Positions 26,985 through 40,200 of a DNA stretch of 64,000 nucleotides are shown piece after piece. The position numbers were made by a program, and so were the translations under genes. Source of the stretch: Anarhynchus alexandrinus (taxonomy: Eukaryota; Chordata; Aves; Charadriiformes; Charadriidae). The stretch is taken from the NCBI GenBank assembly GCA_008711295.1, contig VUYV01000020.1, positions 5,235,945-5,299,944 of the forward strand. Reading direction: 5' to 3'. Numbering within the stretch: the stretch's first letter is position 1; each line of letters starts with the position of its first letter. The notes under the pieces were generated by a model, which saw only the letters and a program-made list of their open reading frames with translations, was not told the origin of the DNA and made no database searches.

Positions 26985-29900
26985 ATTATGGTATCTCTAA
27001 AATTGCAAACAAAAGAGACAATCAGTGCTTTTTGATGTGGACATCTGTCAGCAGAGAAACAACTGCTAATTGTCATGTAATAACCACACCAGACACTTCC
27101 AGAGCAGTCATCTTTCTGGAAGTCAAGCATAAAAAAACTGTTACTCATCCAAGCATCAGGCATATTTTGTCCAGATCTGGCTGCATTTTTGTAACTGTTT
27201 AAAACTCCAAAGTGATATGATGCTTTTTTATAGATGGATACTTGAGATCAAAATATTTAACCAAAATATAGCAGTCGGTAATTTTTTTTGTTGGCATGTG
27301 ATTAAGGTGTTTAGCTTTATACTCTAACATTTGTATTTTAGTTTTCGAAGTATACTGAGCAAAAGTGCTGATACTCTCTCACAAATACAAGCGCATGGGA
27401 TTTGTAGAGAATTGGTTCAGCTGCAGAACTATCTAGTTGCACTTCACCATTCAGAGAAGTCCTTGCTCCTACAGAAGCACCGTAGGAGCTGTCAGTTTGG
27501 CAGGTACATGGCTGTACATGAGCTCTGAACAATGTTAAAGCAGCACAGCGCTGTCTAAAACCGTGTGCGGGGAGGAATAGCTAATTCTGTTTTTATTAAA
27601 GGATTGACTCTAGACAGCCTGCCATCTACAGAAACCATACACGTGATTTCCTGAAGCATCTGCATACCTCCTTTGCAGGCATGGGCTCATCAGCCCATCA
27701 CTTAATTGAAAAGAATGGAAAAAACAGTTGCAACCTCTCCAGAGACAACGGGTAAGGGGATGACTTCTAATGAAGTAACCTGAACCAGGCTTGAATTGAC
27801 TGAAAACTTCTGTAGAGTATCTCTTGCTTAGATGGCACCAGAGCTGTGTGCACTACAGACCAATTATTTTGCTGATTATATAGTTTGGCAGTAGTCTAAT
27901 GTATTTGGAGGAGGGAAAAATGAATTTTCTTGAGAACTGCCAGAGGAAAAATATTGGATCATCGGGAAAGAGGGTAAAATCAATCTGTCATGATTTTCAG
28001 CAAACCAGTGAAAAAACTCAACTGCCTAAATATAATGAACTGGGTAACTCCTGCAATCACACAGAACCATACACATAAGATACATTTTAGTGCTGCCCAC
28101 AGACCTAAGCAAATAAAAAATTAATCACAAAATTTGTGCAGGACACTTACAGAGCAGTAGAACCCCTGGCATCGCATCCATCCCTGAGTCTTGCGAAGCC
28201 CTTTCACTTTAATGATGTTGATCTGCCTTTGCGCTAGGAGGAGCGGGCATGGGTACATTAAATGAACGAGCCTGCATCTCTGAGATGTGGAGGGAGGCAG
28301 CAACGTGGAAAAGACCCACTGTGCAGCGGCACGACACGAGTCCAGCGCTCATGTGTTTGGGGAGCAGCGAGCAAGGGAGAGGGGTATCTTCGGTTGTTGT
28401 TGTTGTGTCAATGCCTCAGCAAAAACACAGGTTCCGGCAGCAGCCCCTGATGGGGATGATGTACTTCTAAAACATTTACATTTTCAGCAGGATGTTTCTA
28501 ATTAGACTCAATTGGTTTGCGCACCTGCTGAGAGTGACTGCTCTGCACCTCATCTCCCTCTCCTACTTGAGCACAAAGAGCATGCAACTGCCGAGGCTAC
28601 CACATAGCACTGTGTTCCTTTTGTGCACTGACAGTAATTGAGAAAATGGATGGCAACAGCCGTGTTTTGCGTTTGCTACTGTTCTAGGAAGTGCTTTCTT
28701 TTCTCTTCTTCCCCCCCCGAGCATAAGACTGCTCAGGTTTTACAGCCCTTTTGCAAGGGTGGGGGATTGACATGGCTTTATGTAGTTTTTCAACTGTAGG
28801 GCATCATGATTGATACCGATAATAAACCCCTCAGGACTGAGGAAAGTACCCGTACAGATCCTGACTACGATCAGATCGATGGGGAAAGGATGGTATTGAA
28901 GCACGCGCAAGGCAGAACAGCCAGTTGTCACTTATGAAACGCCTTTTAGCCTGTCTTACAAGCACAGCCTGACTTGAACGTTTTAAGAAAGGGTTTTATT
29001 GATACAGTGTTATATTCTCTGAGGTATTTATGGTTTTGCCCAGAAAGGTCTAAGACAACCAAAGCTTCAGAGAAAGCTGCTGAAACTGTGTGGACAGTCA
29101 GCAGGACTTCTGGTTTGTGGTTACTGTCCTACGCTCCCCTTCTGTATCTTTAGGGACCCAGCACTTCCCAGTGAGATGCAAGTCATAGCTCAAAAGACTA
29201 CTTGAATGTATTGGCCTTGTTGTACTGCAGCGTTGCCCTGCTGCGAAATGAAAAAAATGCATTTACCGTGCCGTGGCAGCAGGTCAGCATCCCAAATGTT
29301 CTCCCCTCCAACGAGCTCGCTGGGTCAGAATAATTCTGTTTTGGATTGTACAGGACAGTCTCCTGGGTAACACGCTTCACAGCAATGCTCGGGGGGAACA
29401 CGCCCTTGAATGCAAGGCAGTCAATGAGATTTATAATTACCGTGTTTTATAACCTCGTTCATTCAGGCAGGGAAGGATACTGCTGAAGAGATCTCAAACA
29501 AGAGAAATGATAGGTTTGCAGCTACATAGATAGCTGTCGTTAATATGATTTGAAACCCGGATGGCGGAAGGCGCTCTTTTGTCCACCCTGCTGTCCAGCG
29601 AAACACAAAAACCGCACAGACTAGTTTTAAATTCGGGCGGCAGTAGGGCATAAAACTCCCAACTTCAGCTACCCTCTCCCAGCATAGGGGATGTAAAATC
29701 CACTCCGTATCACCGAAATCTTCCAATTGCATTAAGCAAGGTCTTGGCTCGAGGCCAGGCCCCAGCTGTCCCTGCAGCAGCAATGACCGCCCTCCCTCAG
29801 GGTGCTGAGCCGCGGGCAGAATCCAGCTGCATTTCCACACACGCACACATGTGAACTGTCTGAACGTGGTGGTGTTAATGCTTCTGGGATGACAAACCAA

Positions 29901-30498
29901 ACCTATAGATGTCTCATCAACAGCAAGCTCCATGCAAAATGCGTTTTATTTTCGGAAAAGCCTGGAGGTAAAAAAAAAAAATAAAAAATCTCCTGGTACA
30001 GTTTATCTGATGCTTTGTTTGTGAGTGTCCTTGATGCATAACAGCATGCTATCATCTCTAAAGATTAAAAACAATCCCTTCTTATTGCTCTGCTGGGTAT
30101 TTTCAAAGAAATTCATGCACAGATGAAAACAAATAAAAACAATGCCCAACGGCTCTGCAGAGATCCTGGGCCTCTAGTTTCAGGTAGTCTGGAGACAATT
30201 TTAAACAGACATGGACCTCTTAAATCCTTGGATACAGCTCCGGTGAGGACATGTTGGCAAAACTTCAGTAGCTTTAATGGGGCGAGGCTGGTTGAGGATT
30301 TTCTACATCATCTCCATTTAGTGGTTTTTAGGGTATAGCTCAACTAGGATCTAGACCTTATCACGTGCAATACTGGATTTTCATTATTTTTTAAATTGGA
30401 GCTTCAAGTTAAATAATAACACCTTTGTTCAGGCTTGGTTTATGCAAAATTCAGAGTAGCTAGGTTGGTTTTCATGATGTTAAGGTTTGGTGGTTTTG

Positions 30499-30542
30499 AT
30501 GGACTGAGGCACGGGTGGAGATGGACTGAGGCACGGGTGGAG
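30499..30542. repeat. Perfect tandem duplication, 22-bp unit x2
   Basis: The 22-base unit starting atggactgaggcacggg occurs twice head to tail with no mismatch (30499-30520 and 30521-30542). Perfect identity suggests recent slippage or a length polymorphism. Confidence 0.9.
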
Positions 30543-32097
30543 AAAGTCACCCACCCTCCTATCATCAGTGCAGGACCGGGGCCCAAAACGACAGAATTAA
30601 ACACAGAATAAACCGAGTGCGCCTCAGGCACTGATGAAGGAACAGTTCAGCTCGCTTCAGTTAACACGTCTTTTGCTTTACCCACTTGGCTTTACTGTTC
30701 AGAGGATCTGGCCCAGTATGAGAATGAAATCCCTCCCCCAGCCCCCGTTCTGCTTCCAGCCCTTGCTGCTGGCTACCTCTGATGGACAGCAGGAGGAGGT
30801 TCTTAAGGAGAAATCTATGTGACACTGCTTCACTTAGGAAAAGTCTGAAAATAAGCTTTTTTCTTTTTCTTCGCTCCTGCTTAGGCACCGGCTTTGCTCA
30901 GGCTGAAAAACACTCTGCAAAGGTATAGTTGAGTGTTTGGTTTTTAAAGACTGGGCAAACTTGTTCACATGATCACTTGCAAGGCAAAACAACTCCAGAC
31001 AGAAGATGCATGATGCAAGTATTGATTTATGGGTGCTGGTGGGATGGCGGATAACAGGGATAATGTTGAATACAAACCCGTGCTCTGTTGCTGATAAGCA
31101 GCCCCACAATGCAGTGTATCGCAGTGCACAGGAAGGAAGCCACAGCAGGTCACATTCAGATCGTACCTGCTGCACAGTTTCATCCCATTTTTTAAAAAAA
31201 TCTCTTCTATTTTAAAATTAACTTTATACCTGCTATGCACTGCCCACCTGCTTTACTGCAGTTGAAGTTTGTTTGCTCTTAAGTCTGTGTGCTGGATGGG
31301 TGTTGAAACTTCCCTCAAGGTTTTGGACAGTAAAATCTAAAAAAAATCCTCCCATGGCCCTCCCTCACCCTCTTTAAGGTGTTAGACTCGTTGCTTATCA
31401 AACACTTTGTCCTTGTTAACCTTGGCCATCCCCTACCCTTTGTTGTGAGGCCAGGGCTGCTGACCACGACTGCCGTTAGTTGGTCACTTGTGGTGTAAGA
31501 GCACTAGCAGCAGCACTTAAGATGTACAGCACCGCAGAAAGCCAGTTGCTTTCAAGGCCTTCTTTGCCTCTTCTGCTTTGGATGGAGATTACTGGAAGCA
31601 CATAGACTTTGTTTAGGATAGTTACTTTTATCTCTTCCCTGGTTTACCTCTGGAAGTGGTGATTTCCAGAGGAGCTCTGGAAGCATCAGGTTCTTGTGTT
31701 GCGTGAGGTGAGGGACAGTAAAGTTCAAGCACAGTTACTTAGGCTTGTCAAAGCTCCGTGTAGCAGCGCCAGCCACCTGGGGAAGGGGGTGGCATCCACA
31801 CCTACACATCTGCTTCCCCAACCCCTTTCCTTGAGAGCAACAAATCCTATCTAACATCTCAAGCCTAGGTAGTGTTAAAGGCACAGTATAAGTTTTTCTT
31901 CCTTGCCCCAAGCACTGAGATATGCTGCCATAGATACCTAAAAGCCATCATAATTCCTTTTAATTTGAAAGGTTTCCCCTTTCACCATCAGCTCTGTGGT
32001 ATCTGAGCAAGGGAAGTCTCTTCTAAAGGGATCTCTCTTCTAATAGGAGATGCAGAGAAGCAGTCCCTCTGGTTCTTCTCAAACTGTGACAGGCTCT

Positions 32098-32145
32098 ATG
32101 ACCACTGAGATGGAAAAAGTTTGCAAGTCATCCAGTTCAACGTAT
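32098..32145 (-). repeat. Possible highly diverged CR1 tail
   Basis: The plus strand reads gagatggaaaaagtttgcaa, then gtcatccagttcaacgtatg. This loosely follows the reverse-complement CR1 end (ggttggaa...cctt...tcatctagtccaacc). The similarity is weak and the octamer end is missing. Confidence 0.35.
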
Positions 32146-34924
32146 GCAAAAATAGCAGGGCTGCGCTTCCAACAAGGCTGCTCTTCTGTCCCTGCTTGAT
32201 GCCAGCTCGTGAGAGTGAAATTGAGTAGCGCAAGACTATCAAGATTTAATCCATTTACAGAATTTCAGTTGTATGAATTTAATTTGAAAGTATTCGCGCT
32301 ACATGTATATCTCATGACTTGTTATAGCTGCCTGCACTGACACTACATTATGTGAGCATTCTAATTCCAGAGACTAGCTACATTGATAAAATCACTTAGT
32401 ACAGCTGACCAGGCTAAAAATAAATTTATAAAAAATAGGCTGCCTTTTAGCTCAAGGATCTCGCATATACGCCATTTTTACTTTGTGATGCTGCTATTTT
32501 TGATGATGCTATTTTATATTTGCTGGTTTGGGAAAGCTGCTTTCAAACAATGGGTTACTTCCAAACCATTTCCTTTGATTGTTTTTCATTCACCATTCAA
32601 AGTAAGAGATTAGTTAAAAATGGTGTACACTTCCAGTCTGTCTGATTTGCTGTGTCAGCCAGCAAATAAGACATAAGAGGGAATTTCTCAGAGAATGCAA
32701 AATCCATGAGCTGAGAAAGTCTTCTTAACCACTGCTGACTGTGGTGATCCTCAAAGAGAAATAATTTAAAGCTGCAGAAATGTGAAATTAACAGTTATCT
32801 CAAAAACCTGCACAGTCATTTATCACAAGCAAAAAGCAGTTCTGAGCTTTCAAGGTTGCTTGTTTGACCTATTTGTGGTATTCCAGGAATAACAGCAAGG
32901 AATGCTAAAGTGAGGGTTTCTGCTCCTGAAGCCTGGAAATCTCCAGGGCTTGTGGGTTTTATCACTCTCTCTCTACATTTATTTACTTTTCTTGCTCTCA
33001 AGGCAAGACACTTTTCAGGCAAACAGGATACCAAATGGTCCATGAAACCGGTGCCGAAAATACTGCAGGCAGTTTTGCTCTTGATGTGCATGAAATCTGT
33101 GCAGAATCTCTTACTCTCACTGAAGCCACAAGGAGAACTTATTTCTGCTTGTACCTGCAGAAGCCTGTCCTGAACTATCCTCACGTACTTAATCTCAGTT
33201 CAGAAAAGATTTAAAAGCTGTGGGTCTGGCTGTATGTTAACAAGTCTACACATTCTCCTACAACATCAAGCTTTGAGCCTCACACAATGCAGTACAGGAT
33301 CATATATGACTTTAGAAATGCTCTACTGTGGCATTTGTTTAATTTGACCTAGCTTCATTTGTCAGTATTAGTCACTCCTGTGCTCTGCTGAGCTGCAAAG
33401 TGACAGCCTCAAAGAGAAAATACCGCTGCCTGCCAATCTGGCACAAAAATTACTATAACTGGAAGTTCAGAAATCCTAGAGATTTTGTTTAGATGCAAGG
33501 GAATAAGACTGCTCTCTTATTAAAAACCATACAATCCCATAGAAGTGCCAAACTTGCTCAGCATTAGCTGCTTTGGGGAACACTGCCCTGGGGAATATTT
33601 ACAGAAGGACGAAGCTAACCTTTCTCCTTGTTTAAAAAAATAATCACAGTCTCAGAGCTGCTTGAGAATTTATTTTAAAAGCAATTCATAGTTCATCCTT
33701 CGCTACCAATTAGGTTTGGCCAAGCTGGTACGTTATGCGTAAATGTGCTGAACAAGTGCTGTATTTCAGCCGTACGCTGCCTCTTTAGTGCTGGTTCATG
33801 TCATGTTCAATGCAGGTGTTAAGGTCTGCAATACATAGATTGGCCTGACAGGTTGCGGAGAAGAAGGGGGAGCTGTTGCTTGTAACACAAGGAGAGAGAG
33901 AGACCACAAGGATAAGTTTACCACTGAACGGCAACGACGTTTGCTGTGCTAATAAATGGAGCAGCAGCTTTTCATGACCCCCAGGGTTAACAGCCCCAGA
34001 CGTACGAGAGCCAAAGCACTGGCAGTGGTTTCCCAGGGGCTCTCCATTTCAGGTATCCAGCGTAGCCCTCATTCAGCCTCCCGCTCTACTCACTTCAGGA
34101 TCACTAACCGCTTACAAACCAGGCTTCACTCTTTCAACAAATTAGACTCCTCCTGCCCTGGCTAGCTCTGCAAGCAAAGTCCTCTTGAGAATCTGGCTCT
34201 TCGTTTTCTTACTCTGCTCTACCCTGGGGCACAGCCCACCTACCAAATGGCTTTGGGGACTCATCCCCTTTCTGAAGCACCAGACCCCAGCCAGAAGAGA
34301 TTGCTTAAGAGACACCGGAGATGCTCTTTCTGTCTAAGGTTTCATAACCAAATTTGAGCCTGTTAAATCAGCCGACACTACATTTCTTGTAGTTCTGAGG
34401 TACAAGACAAAGGGGTGTGGGTACACACATACACACGCGTTGACTTCCCCGCTATAGCCCCCAGCGGACACCAGAACCGTTCCAGCAGCTTGCCCGTTTA
34501 CAAACAAACCCTCCTACCAAAGGTGTCTTACTCCAACAGTTTTCCAACGACTAGTGATTTCCCAACAGGCCTAACGTTATCCCATTTGTCTGCTTTTGTT
34601 CATGTTGCCTCGGGCAATACCATTCCTTACTGTCTACAATGTGGAAAAAAATACTGAACACTGTGTGGCTTTCTGTACAAAGGGCACTGTGGGTTACTGA
34701 AAAAAACAGAGTTGATACCACAATCTCAGCATAACTCAGAGATGGCAGCTCTATATTTTATTTAAGCACTGACCAAACTTAATCTTTTACTTATTCTGAG
34801 TGTAAAAGTCTTACTTGCTGTAAGCGATCATTATGTGCGATTTGCCTCTGGCCCTTAACGACACAGGTATTGCTTGTCACTTCAGTGCCCCAGTCTCACT
34901 GGAGCTTTAAGAAGAACTGCATTT

Positions 34925-35674
34925 GCTGAATGGCGACGTCCTGCACCTGGGACGGAATAACCCCATGCAACCATACGGGCTGGACACCGACTGAGGAGAA
35001 GCAGGTCTGCAGAAAAGGACTTAGGGATGCTGGTGAGCAACAGCTGAGCAGGAGTCAGCATGGCTGCCCGTGCGGTGCTGAAGCTAATGGCATACTGCAC
35101 ATTAGGTGATGCATCGCAGCAGACTGAAGTAATTATTCCCTTCTATTTGGCATTTGTGAGATGGGATTGAGAGCGCTGTCACCAGTTTTGGGTTCCCCAG
35201 TACCACGAAGATGATGACAAACTGGAGAAGGGCAGGTGGAGAGCCACTGAGATGGCTGAGGGGACCGTGATGTTATGAAGAGTCTGTGAGAGGAGCATTT
35301 ATTCATCCTTTCCCTCTCCAGGCTAAGGAGGTACCCAACTGCCATCTTCAGCTACCTAATGGGTGACTGGAAAAGAGACGGGACTAAGTTTTTCTCAGAG
35401 GTGCTCAGTGGTAACAGATGAAGGTGCAGCAAGGGAAATTCTGGTTGCTTAGCTATTAAGAAAAAATACTTCACAAGGAGTGGTGCAGCATCAGAACATG
35501 GGCCCAGAGAGGTGATGGAATATCCATCCTTGGAAACACTCAAAGCTCAGCTGGGCACAGCCCTGAGCAACCTACTCTATATTTGAAGTTGGCCCTGCTG
35601 TGAGCAGGAGGTGGGACCAGATGACCTCCAGAGGAAAGGTCCTTTCTCACCTAAATTCTTCTATGATTCTAATG
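34925..35674 (+). repeat. Old CR1 LINE copy, about 750 bases with deletions
   Basis: CR1 landmarks appear in the right order. They are gacgtcctgcacctggga near 34936, gcagaaaaggacttagggatg near 35010, a remnant of the central part near 35190-35340 (accacgaagatgatgacaaa), agaggtgatggaatatccat near 35508, and gaccagatgacctccagagg near 35614. The end is attcttctatgattct. The reading frame is destroyed and internal pieces are missing, so this is an ancient inactive copy. It lies antisense to TTC7A. The 5' boundary is approximate. Confidence 0.85.
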
Positions 35675-38600
35675 TGCCTCATGACATGTGCGCTAAGATA
35701 TTAAGCGCACTTAATATATCATCACTGGTGTCAGGTATCATCAACACTTTCATCAGCTGGAACGCTGCCGAGCTGACTCAAATACTGTACATCTTGTCTA
35801 AATGCAATTAAAAAGGCACATGGCAGTTTCTGTGTATCTCAATTAGCCTTGTACCATACATGTTGACATTCAAAATTAGCTGACTTGGAGGCCTGTTCCC
35901 CACTCTATTCAGAGCTTATATTGAGCTTGCCCGGGTTGTTGTAAAACTTACTAAGGCTGACAAAGTAAGGCCCTCCTTCAGAGTCACATTAACCACAATT
36001 TGGATTTTGGGGGAATCAAAGCAAAGCTCCCACAGTACAAACCTAATGAATCAAACCCTAAAAGATTAACGTTCCTGAATAAAGCAGCAAACCTCACATA
36101 GAGCTCCACAGACCTGCCTCTTCTTTTATTGCTCTGCTCTTAGGATGTAAGACGAGCAGCGGGCAGTGACATCTCTCCCACACTGGCATCTATTATTGTA
36201 ATGCTAAGTGCTAGCTCCTATCACCCCTGTAATCCTGTTTGGGAAGCTCTGCTGCAGCATTTACGTTCTTATCTTTGTTTAGTCAATGCTGGCAAATAAA
36301 AGCATAAACAAATAATCTCCACTCTACAGCTTGGCACTACTGAGATGCTGCCATGTGTGTTCCAGTCGATTTTTATTTACAGTCTCTTATGCTAGTGACA
36401 ATCTTGGGAAGCAGATACAGCCCGGTAAGTAATGCAACTGTAAACCTGATGCTTTTATGAGCCTACTCTTTATATTAAAATGAGTGCTGAACAGGTGAAT
36501 GCAAGCAATGAGAGAACTGAGCTAAATATGAAAACATCGATGCCGTAATTTCTCTGGAACAAGTCAGTATAATTTCACCTCATTTCCTGCCTTAGGCCAT
36601 GCACCAGATACTCACCTGTCTCATGTGACTAATTTAAAGCGGTATGTGATCTACACAAACATAGGCACCCACTTTAATTGCAGTCTCCCTATATCTTCAG
36701 GGGAAGAACAGAGGTAGACTCTTCCACAAGGCAATGCAGAGCAGGAGCCTGACAAAAGGGGCTCTGCACCAACCTTGGAGAAGTCCCTCTCTCTGGGCAA
36801 CAGGTAAAGAGAGCGACCAACCCATCTACCTAAGCTAAAGGCCGAGAACTGAGAACTAGGCAACGTGCATTTTCACCTATGACTTAAAAGCACTTAAAAT
36901 GGAATTGCCACCTCAGACTCCCAGAAGCAAAGAGGAGTACAAAAGCCCATTGTTTTGTTTTTTTTCTTACAAGCCAATGGCTATTAAGTAAAGCCCAACA
37001 GAAAAATTACTACCCACCGGACTTCCAAAAATACTAGTAATGAGGACAGATTTAGGCAAACATTATATTTGACAATGTCAGCGAACTGCATGACTCCAGA
37101 GAGCAACCGCAAGCCAGAGATGCTCAAGCCTGTTTCTGATTAAGCAGCTCTGAGTTGGTATGCTGCGCCCAACAACTGTCTCCAGTCTGTGCCCTTCCTG
37201 ACGGAGGAAAGGCTCGGCTAAATACACTGGTCATAAATCTCCCCACTGAAAGGTGATTAGCTTGAAAATCCCCTGTTGTTCTGTCAGGAAGCCATACAAA
37301 AAAGTTGCGAATCCATCAAATTACATCTTGCAGATATGTATCTAAGGAGAATACACGGCATTTGGTGATACATGGAAACTACCGTGTTATACCTTCAGAC
37401 AGCTTATACGAGTATCTCTTTCCAAATTAACATTCTTGCCATCTGATTCTCATTAGACTCACTCAACTGTTCCGTTAATCTTATATTTTTCCTCCCAAGA
37501 GATTACCATTGATTTTTTGTCTTGCGCACACACAGGAAGGTCACACTGTTTCCTACAGGGTGGATTCATTCAATAAGGAACTACGCTATTAAAACTGACT
37601 TGACGTTATTGTCAATAGAGCTGAGCTGCCACAATGCTGCTTATTTTTAAGAGAATTTCAGTGTAACTCTCCTGGGTCCAGCTACATCCATCATTCCACT
37701 CCATGATACACACAAGCCACTTGACAACTCATTAAAAATATATATAAAAAATGAAGGTCAGGGTTGTGTTCCAGGGAAGCCCTAGTAACATTCAAGCCCC
37801 ACAGCTAATTTAAAAAATAATAAAACTCAAAATAATTACAAAATGCTTCTGGGAATAGTTGTTCTTCAACAGAAAAAGGAAATAGGAAGGTAAGAGTGCA
37901 GGTGGGCCTGCAAGACATTTTTAGCTGGACACTCTGGGTCCAGCTAAATTGACACTGTGAGGACAGTATGAATTCAGTCACTGGTGGTCTGGGCAGAGCA
38001 ACCAGCACGCCAGAATGGGCAAGGGCTGTTTTGGGTCTGGTTAGGTCCTACTTACAGGGACCTTTGGGGCTGACCCCTCCCTCCCTCATAAATTGATCGA
38101 GCTCCAGCATCAGAGGGGTCAGATTGTTCTTCCCACGTCTCGTCCTGGAAGGCTGCCCCAGAACCTCTCTGCACCGATGGCCGGGAACCCTCTTCAATCT
38201 CCAGTGCCAATTTATGGGGGATAAAGCTGCATTCTTCAGTTGATTCAGCTTTTTTCTCCCCACAGCATTCACTATTTGTTTCCACATGTACCCGCAGAGA
38301 GCAAATGTATCCCTTCCCAGTCTTTGTTTTGCTACCCTGACAAGTTAAGCTCTCTCTTGCCCATCCCTGCCCATCATAGGCAGTTTGGGTTTTTTTCCCT
38401 GCTCGTTTTCCAGCTGGGGCTTCTCTCTCTTGAGCACTTTCACAAAAACAGGCAAAATTCACATTAGCAATATTAAACAGCAGCTCATTGATTGGCTGCA
38501 GCTTTATAGAAGCATGGGGAAGGATGAGAGGAAAGGAGCAAGAGGAGTGTTTTCAACACGTAAAAAATGCACAATTTTAGATGCCACAAAGAACAAACAG

Positions 38601-39394
38601 GAAACCTGTATTAACTTCCTGCCTCAGGAGTCGAATTTTCCAAAGTGCTGAGGAGTTCCTCCCAATTTCTTGGTCCTGGATTGTTCTGTTGTTTTCAGAC
38701 ACTCCTTCAACACCACTGGAACAAACTTCTGACCTAAGTGCACTTTCAGATTCTTTGTAGTGAATTTTACCTTTCTTGGACAAAATAGCAAACAAATAGC
38801 ATTGAAAGAGCCTTCTGGGGCAAATCAAGGATGAGCTCATCTCCTGCAGAATTCCGTGAGGCAGAGAGGGATGGAAAAGGAAGAAACAACCTGTTGAACA
38901 GCTAATGGGAAAAGAAGTGATTTTAACTGTCTCTGAGTGATCAATGCTCTACCTTGGTATTTTAAAGTAAGCACCAGTCTGTGCTTTTTGCTGTTTCTTC
39001 TATGTCCCTTCCAATTTTTTCCCCTCCCTTTCTCTCTTACACACCTATATCTCACTGTTTGTTCTCCAAATGTACTGGAGAAATGCAGAAAAAAAATTGT
39101 GAGAAAAATTGTTAACAGCGTATAGGGCTTTCCCCACATTAAGGGAAAACTTATGGGGTGGGCTAAACTGTTTAAATGTTTTGTACCATCAGAGTAGTCC
39201 AAATATATCCTGCTGGAGACTAGGACTTAGCAAATTCACCCTTCCAGTCTTTTCTTGTACACTCCATATTAGGTAGACCTAAGAGAGTCCCAGAGTCTGT
39301 AGCTCTCCAAGCTGCATCACAGAATACGTCACTAGTCTTCCTTTAGCTTGCTAGAATCTCCTGTTGACTGTCACTATTGCTTACTTAATTAAGG

Positions 39395-39413
39395 AAAAAA
39401 AAAAAAAAAAAAA
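39395..39413. repeat. Poly-A tract (19 bases)
   Basis: Uninterrupted run of 19 A after ttaattaagg. No retroposed gene body was recognised upstream. Confidence 0.9.
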
Positions 39414-40059
39414 GGGACTTTGTTCAAAGTTGTTCCATTTTTGGAAAGGCTTGTAATGACTGTCTACTCAAATGCTTTTTCTACCTTTAGGTCTGTCATC
39501 TCTCTCTTAAAAATCCAAACCCCTTCTCACCAGGGGAAACGGCAGAACTGCACTGGTACAAAACCATTCTGTTCGCGCTGAATTTGCAGAGCAGAAGGAT
39601 ACGTTCACTGTCAGAGAAAGGAAGCACTCTCCCTCCCCACCCCCACCCCCCCGCAAAAAGCTATTTTTTGCAGGAGTTGTCATATCTTATCCCCAGGAAG
39701 AGAAGAGGGCTGTGCTAGAGAGTCCTCAGATTCACATTTGCTCCTGTTTACTCTGTCCTTCACAGCACCCCTGTAACAATTTATCAATACAAGGGAGGGC
39801 ACGGCACAACAGGCAGGCAAGGCAGACTCCTCTAATGAAAACAAATCCTTGCGAAAGGAAGAAATAGTTCACAGATCTGCCTCCTAAATCCCACTCCCAC
39901 CGCAATAATGTTTTCAGCACTACTTACATTTAGGGACATAAGGGTATTCAGAGCAGTAAAGCACATCATTTGTGCTGAACAGTCGCAGTACTTTGCCCAA
40001 AATAATTTGCGGTCCAAAAGCCCAAATGAATAAAGCACCGTAGGAACCTAGACATATAA

Positions 40060-40200
40060 TTAGAATAAATAAGATTTTGCGCTTACAGAGCGCCTGTCAT
40101 CTGAAAGTATGCGTGGATATTAATTAAGCTCCCCAAACCCCAGATGAAGTAGATTAGTAGCTTCATCCCTGTTTTACAGAGGTTTAGAGTAAAGTGTGAC
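40060..40200 (+). repeat. Ancient MIR/L3-like interspersed repeat fragment
   Basis: The order attttgcgcttacagagcgcc, tattaattaagctcccc, then catccctgttttacagagg follows the pattern of old amniote MIR/L2/L3-type tails (cttatatagcgcc..., ...ccattttacagatgag). Such copies predate the split of birds and mammals. Family assignment is from memory and tentative. Confidence 0.5.

Noticed and set aside
29463..29933. 156-codon minus frame with a hydrophobic end
   Set aside because: No homology recognised. The hydrophobic stretch alone is not evidence of a membrane protein.
38052..38462. 136-codon minus frame rich in Glu, Ser and Gly with protein-like composition
   Set aside because: No recognised family, no splice or start context, and length within chance expectation. 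Kept out of the gene list, though a similarity search would settle it.
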